A stretch of 16,697 nt of DNA, taken from NCBI GenBank assembly GCA_016710645.1, contig JADJVI010000047.1:1-16697 (forward strand). Reading direction: 5' to 3'. The position numbers were made by a program, and so were the translations under genes. Below are positions 14,259 to 16,697 of the stretch, one piece after another. The notes under the pieces were generated by a model, which had not been told where the DNA came from, ran no database searches, and saw only the letters and a program-made list of their open reading frames with translations. This DNA comes from Actinomycetales bacterium. GTDB lineage: Bacteria; Actinomycetota; Actinomycetes; Actinomycetales; Dermatophilaceae. The stretch's first letter is position 1. Each line of letters opens with the position of its first letter.

Positions 14259-15072
14259 GTGACTTTCCCCTACTTCGACGCGCCGCCCATCGGACTGGCG
14301 CATCGCGGCAGGGCGCTGCACCCAGACAACGTCGGGCGTGAGAACACCCTGGAGAGGCGTTCGTCACCGCCGTCGGCCTGGGCTTTCGCTATCTCGGGAC
14401 CGACGTGCCGCCACGCGCGACGGGGTGGTGGTCGCCTTCCACGACGCATCGCTGGACCGGGTCACCGACGGCACGGGCGCGATTGCCGACCTCACCTGGG
14501 AGGAGGTCTCGCGGGTGCCGGATCGACGGCCGGTATGCCGTGCCGCGCCTGGACGACTGCCTGGCCACCTTCCCGAGACCCGGTTCAACATCGACATCAA
14601 GGCACCCGGTGCGGTGGCGCCGTTGTAGCGTCTCATCAGGACTTCGGCGCGACCCACCGGGTCTGCGTGGGGTCCTTCTCCCATGCAGCGGTTGCGCGAC
14701 TTCCGGGCGCTGGCCGGGGGTCAGTGGCGACGGCAGCCGGTCCGTCGGAGGTGGCGGCGTTGCCGGTTTCGCCCGAGCCGGTGCCCCCAGGGCGAGATAT
14801 CGGCCAGGTGCTGCAGGTGCCCGAGACGATCACCTGGCCGGTCCGGCATACCGGATCTCACGGCGCCGGGCGCACGGTGACGCCCCTGGTGACCCGCGGC
14901 TGCTGGAGCGGGCTCACGCACGCGGAATGCGGGTGCACGTGTGGACCGTCGATGACCCTCGCTCCGATGCACCGGTTGCTCGACCTCCAGGGTCGACGGC
15001 CTGGTCAGCGATCGGATCGACGTACTGGCCGAGGTGTTGGCTCAACGCGGGGCCTGGCCGCCCGGCTCCTGA
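14259..15072 (+). pseudogene. Glycerophosphodiester phosphodiesterase (GDPD), multiply frameshifted
   Basis: GDPDs release sn-glycerol-3-phosphate from glycerophosphodiesters. The opening from GTG 14259 includes GLAHRGRALHPDN, the metal/catalytic His-Arg motif. After a shift near 14355 the frame reads FVTAVGLGFRYLGTDV. After another comes TRDGVVVAFHDASLDRVTDG with the second catalytic His, then LTWEEVSRV and, in a different frame, RYAVPRLDDCLATF. Further pieces are PETRFNIDIKAPGAVAPL and ERAHARGMRVHVWTVDD, and the end reads through to TGA 15070-15072. At least eight indels are needed. The usual ETDVH metal ligand Glu reads Gly here (GGG). No signal peptide is seen, so it is probably cytosolic. 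It follows gpsA by 21 nt and shares its product or substrate glycerol-3-phosphate, suggesting an operon. Confidence 0.8.
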
Positions 15073-15101
15073 GCGGATGCGCCGCCGGTCGGCCCGGCAG
15101 G

Positions 15102-15107
15102 TAATCT
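15102..15107 (+). promoter_or_regulatory. Candidate -10 box (TAATCT) for the MFS transporter gene
   Basis: TAATCT lies 5 nt before GTG 15113, just short of the 6-7 nt seen at other putative leaderless genes here. A missing base is possible because indels are frequent around it. Confidence 0.3.
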
Positions 15108-15112
15108 CCGGG

Positions 15113-16551
15113 GTGACCGAGCCTTCCCGACTGCCTGCGGCGACGCCGCGCACGGGACCGATGTCACCGGCATACCGGGTCGTCACGGTCGCGCTCGTGC
15201 TGCTCACGACGATGATCGCCTTCAAGGCGATGGCGGTCTCGACGGCGATGCCGCGGGCCGCTGCGGAACTCGATGCCATCGGTGGCTATGGGTTGGCCTT
15301 CTCGTCAATGATGACCGCGATGCTGCTGGGGATTGTCGCAGCGGGATCTGGGCAGACCGTGCCGGTCCCCTGCCAGCTCATATGCCAGCCAGACCCTCTT
15401 CGCGATCGGCACCTGGGCTGCGCGCTCGCGCCGTCGTGGGGCGTGCTCATCGGTGGTCGGGTGGTCACCGGCGTCGGGGCGGGGCTGGTCATCGTGTCGG
15501 AGTTCGTCGCGATCGGCCGGGTTTTCCCTGCGCCGTTGCGCCCGCAGGTCTTTACCTGGCTCTCAGCAGCGTGGGTCATCCCGTCGGTCGTCAGAACACC
15601 GGTGTCCGGGTGGCTGACGACGGTCGCCTCCTGGCGCTGGGTGTTCCGGGATTGTCGTCGTGCCCGCCGTAGTAGCCGGCGCCTTGGTGTTCTTGCGACG
15701 GGCTGACATCGGTGTTCCGCCTCCGGCTGACGAGACCGCCGACGAACTCGACGTCGCGGATCACCGCCGCACCACACGCCTGGGGTCAGTGGTCGCCCTG
15801 TCTGCGGGGCTGGTGCAATTGGCCATCCGAGCGGCAAGCCGGCTCCGGGCTGCCGGCGCATTGTCACTCGCTGGGGGTCGTGGCTGCGCTCGCGATCGTC
15901 AGCGTCATCAGATTGCTCTGGGCCACACCGCGATTGCTGCCCGCGGGCACTGGTCGCGCGCCGCGGGCTCCGTCTGTCATCGCCTCCCGCGCACTGTTCA
16001 ACGGGTCGTTTATGGCGACCGTGACCTTCCTGCACCCGCTCAGCTTCTCCGTACAACGGTGGAACCTCGGCCTGACCATGGCCGGCGCTGTGCTCGCGAC
16101 GGGGTCCGTGGGGTGGAGCCTCCGGGTCGTGGCTGCAGGGTCGGGTGCGCTCTGATGGGTTGGCGCGACGGGTTCACCTGGCCACCGGAGTGGTGCCGCG
16201 GTGGCGACCGCCGGCACGCTGGCGGTCAGCGCGACCGTGCTCACCCAGACCTCTCCTGGGTCTTCGCGGGCTGTATCGCGGTAGTCTGGACTAGCCATGG
16301 GCGCGGGCTCGACGACCCCTGTCGGTGCTGGTCCTCGACCTCACGTCCCGGCACAGGAACACGGTCGCGCCTCGGCCGCGCTCCAGCTATCGGACGTGCT
16401 CGCTCCGGCCGTGGGGATCGGGCGGCCTGGCGATCTCCGCCAGCGGCGACCACGGCGACCGGGCGGTCTACCTCGCGATCCTACGCTTTGCTGGCGGCGA
16501 TCGCGGCCCTCGCGCTGAGTGGTCACCGGATTGCGCGCGCTATCAAATCCG
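15113..16551 (+). pseudogene. Major facilitator superfamily transporter, DHA2/multidrug-efflux-like, multiply frameshifted
   Basis: Pieces of one membrane transporter of about 480 residues can be followed in alternating frames. Near the N-terminus, VALVLLTTMIAFKAMAVSTA followed by MPRAAAELDAIGGYGLAFSS resembles DHA2-type drug:H+ antiporters. A loop piece reads GIWADRAGPL only after a one-base correction near 15345. Next comes GGRVVTGVGAGLVIVSEFVA with the helix-4/5 glycines, then FTWLSAAWVIPSVV and GWLTTVASWRWVF. Later segments include SRALFNGSFMATVTFLHPLS, GLTMAGAVLATGSVGWSLG, a HGRASAALQLSDVLAPA segment and LSGHRIARAI. At least seven indels are needed. The substrate is unknown. The end is uncertain: after about 16550 all three plus frames stay open to the window edge and show no recognisable protein. 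GTG 15113 follows the GDPD stop by 40 nt. Confidence 0.7.
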
Positions 16552-16697
16552 GAAGAAACACCACCTGCATGCCGCTACGCGCTCCGCTGCTCCGCCAGCC
16601 CGGACGTCCACGAGCTGTCCGGCGCTCCGGTTGTGCGACGGCGACGGCATGTCACACACCGTCTCAGGGCAGGGGCGCCCGAACGATCACCGCCACC

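Noticed and set aside
16552..16697. Possible further coding sequence after the MFS gene
   Set aside because: All plus frames are open but none gives a recognisable protein, and indels are frequent here, so no feature can be supported.

Overview
The window is high-GC DNA (about 70% by eye) from an actinobacterium. The markers are a WhiB1-type Fe-S regulator beside a PdtaS histidine kinase, a GDH-180 class NAD-glutamate dehydrogenase, a Kgd-type 2-oxoglutarate decarboxylase C-terminus followed by a DUF6104 gene, and a DUF2505 protein. Micrococcales (Intrasporangiaceae-like) is my guess from the overall flavour, not a demonstrated placement.

Layout. 1-1345 (+): the 3' end of kgd, a strong hairpin, a small DUF6104 gene and an SGNH/GDSL hydrolase. 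1282-1755 (-): a four-helix membrane protein whose 3' end overlaps the hydrolase. 2088-2336 (+): whiB1 behind a long upstream region with a SigR/SigH-like promoter. 2376-3872 (-): pdtaS. 3953-8827 (-): the 1624-residue glutamate dehydrogenase. 8983-10032 (+): a sugar-nucleotide 4-epimerase-like gene, divergent from gdh. 10139-10826 (+): two translationally overlapping small genes of unknown function. 10836-11333 (+): a DUF2505 protein. 11375-11420: a 21-bp hairpin terminator shared with pruA. 11438-13066 (-): pruA. 13229 to about 16550 (+): gpsA, a glycerophosphodiester phosphodiesterase and an MFS drug-efflux-type transporter, all broken by many small indels.

Functionally, PruA (P5C to glutamate), GDH (glutamate to 2-oxoglutarate plus ammonium) and Kgd (2-oxoglutarate onward) form a proline/glutamate-to-TCA route. 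The GDPD gene and gpsA both centre on glycerol-3-phosphate. WhiB1 and PdtaS are regulators that also adjoin each other in Mycobacterium tuberculosis (Rv3219/Rv3220c).

I find no mobile element, CRISPR array, tRNA, rRNA or clearly new multi-gene system. The more unusual signals lie in the DNA itself. The heptamer GGCATAC/GTATGCC occurs 21 times, in several reading frames and inside terminator hairpins. CTCGCG recurs at exactly 11-bp steps between pruA and gpsA. An inverted repeat encloses the predicted -10 box of pdtaS. Several genes have a TANNNT box 6-7 nt before the start codon, implying leaderless transcripts. Single-base indels are absent from about 2.09-9.68 kb but crowded in 12.4-16.5 kb. 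Because conserved protein sequence survives between them, I read most as sequence error (a low-quality contig end), not gene decay.
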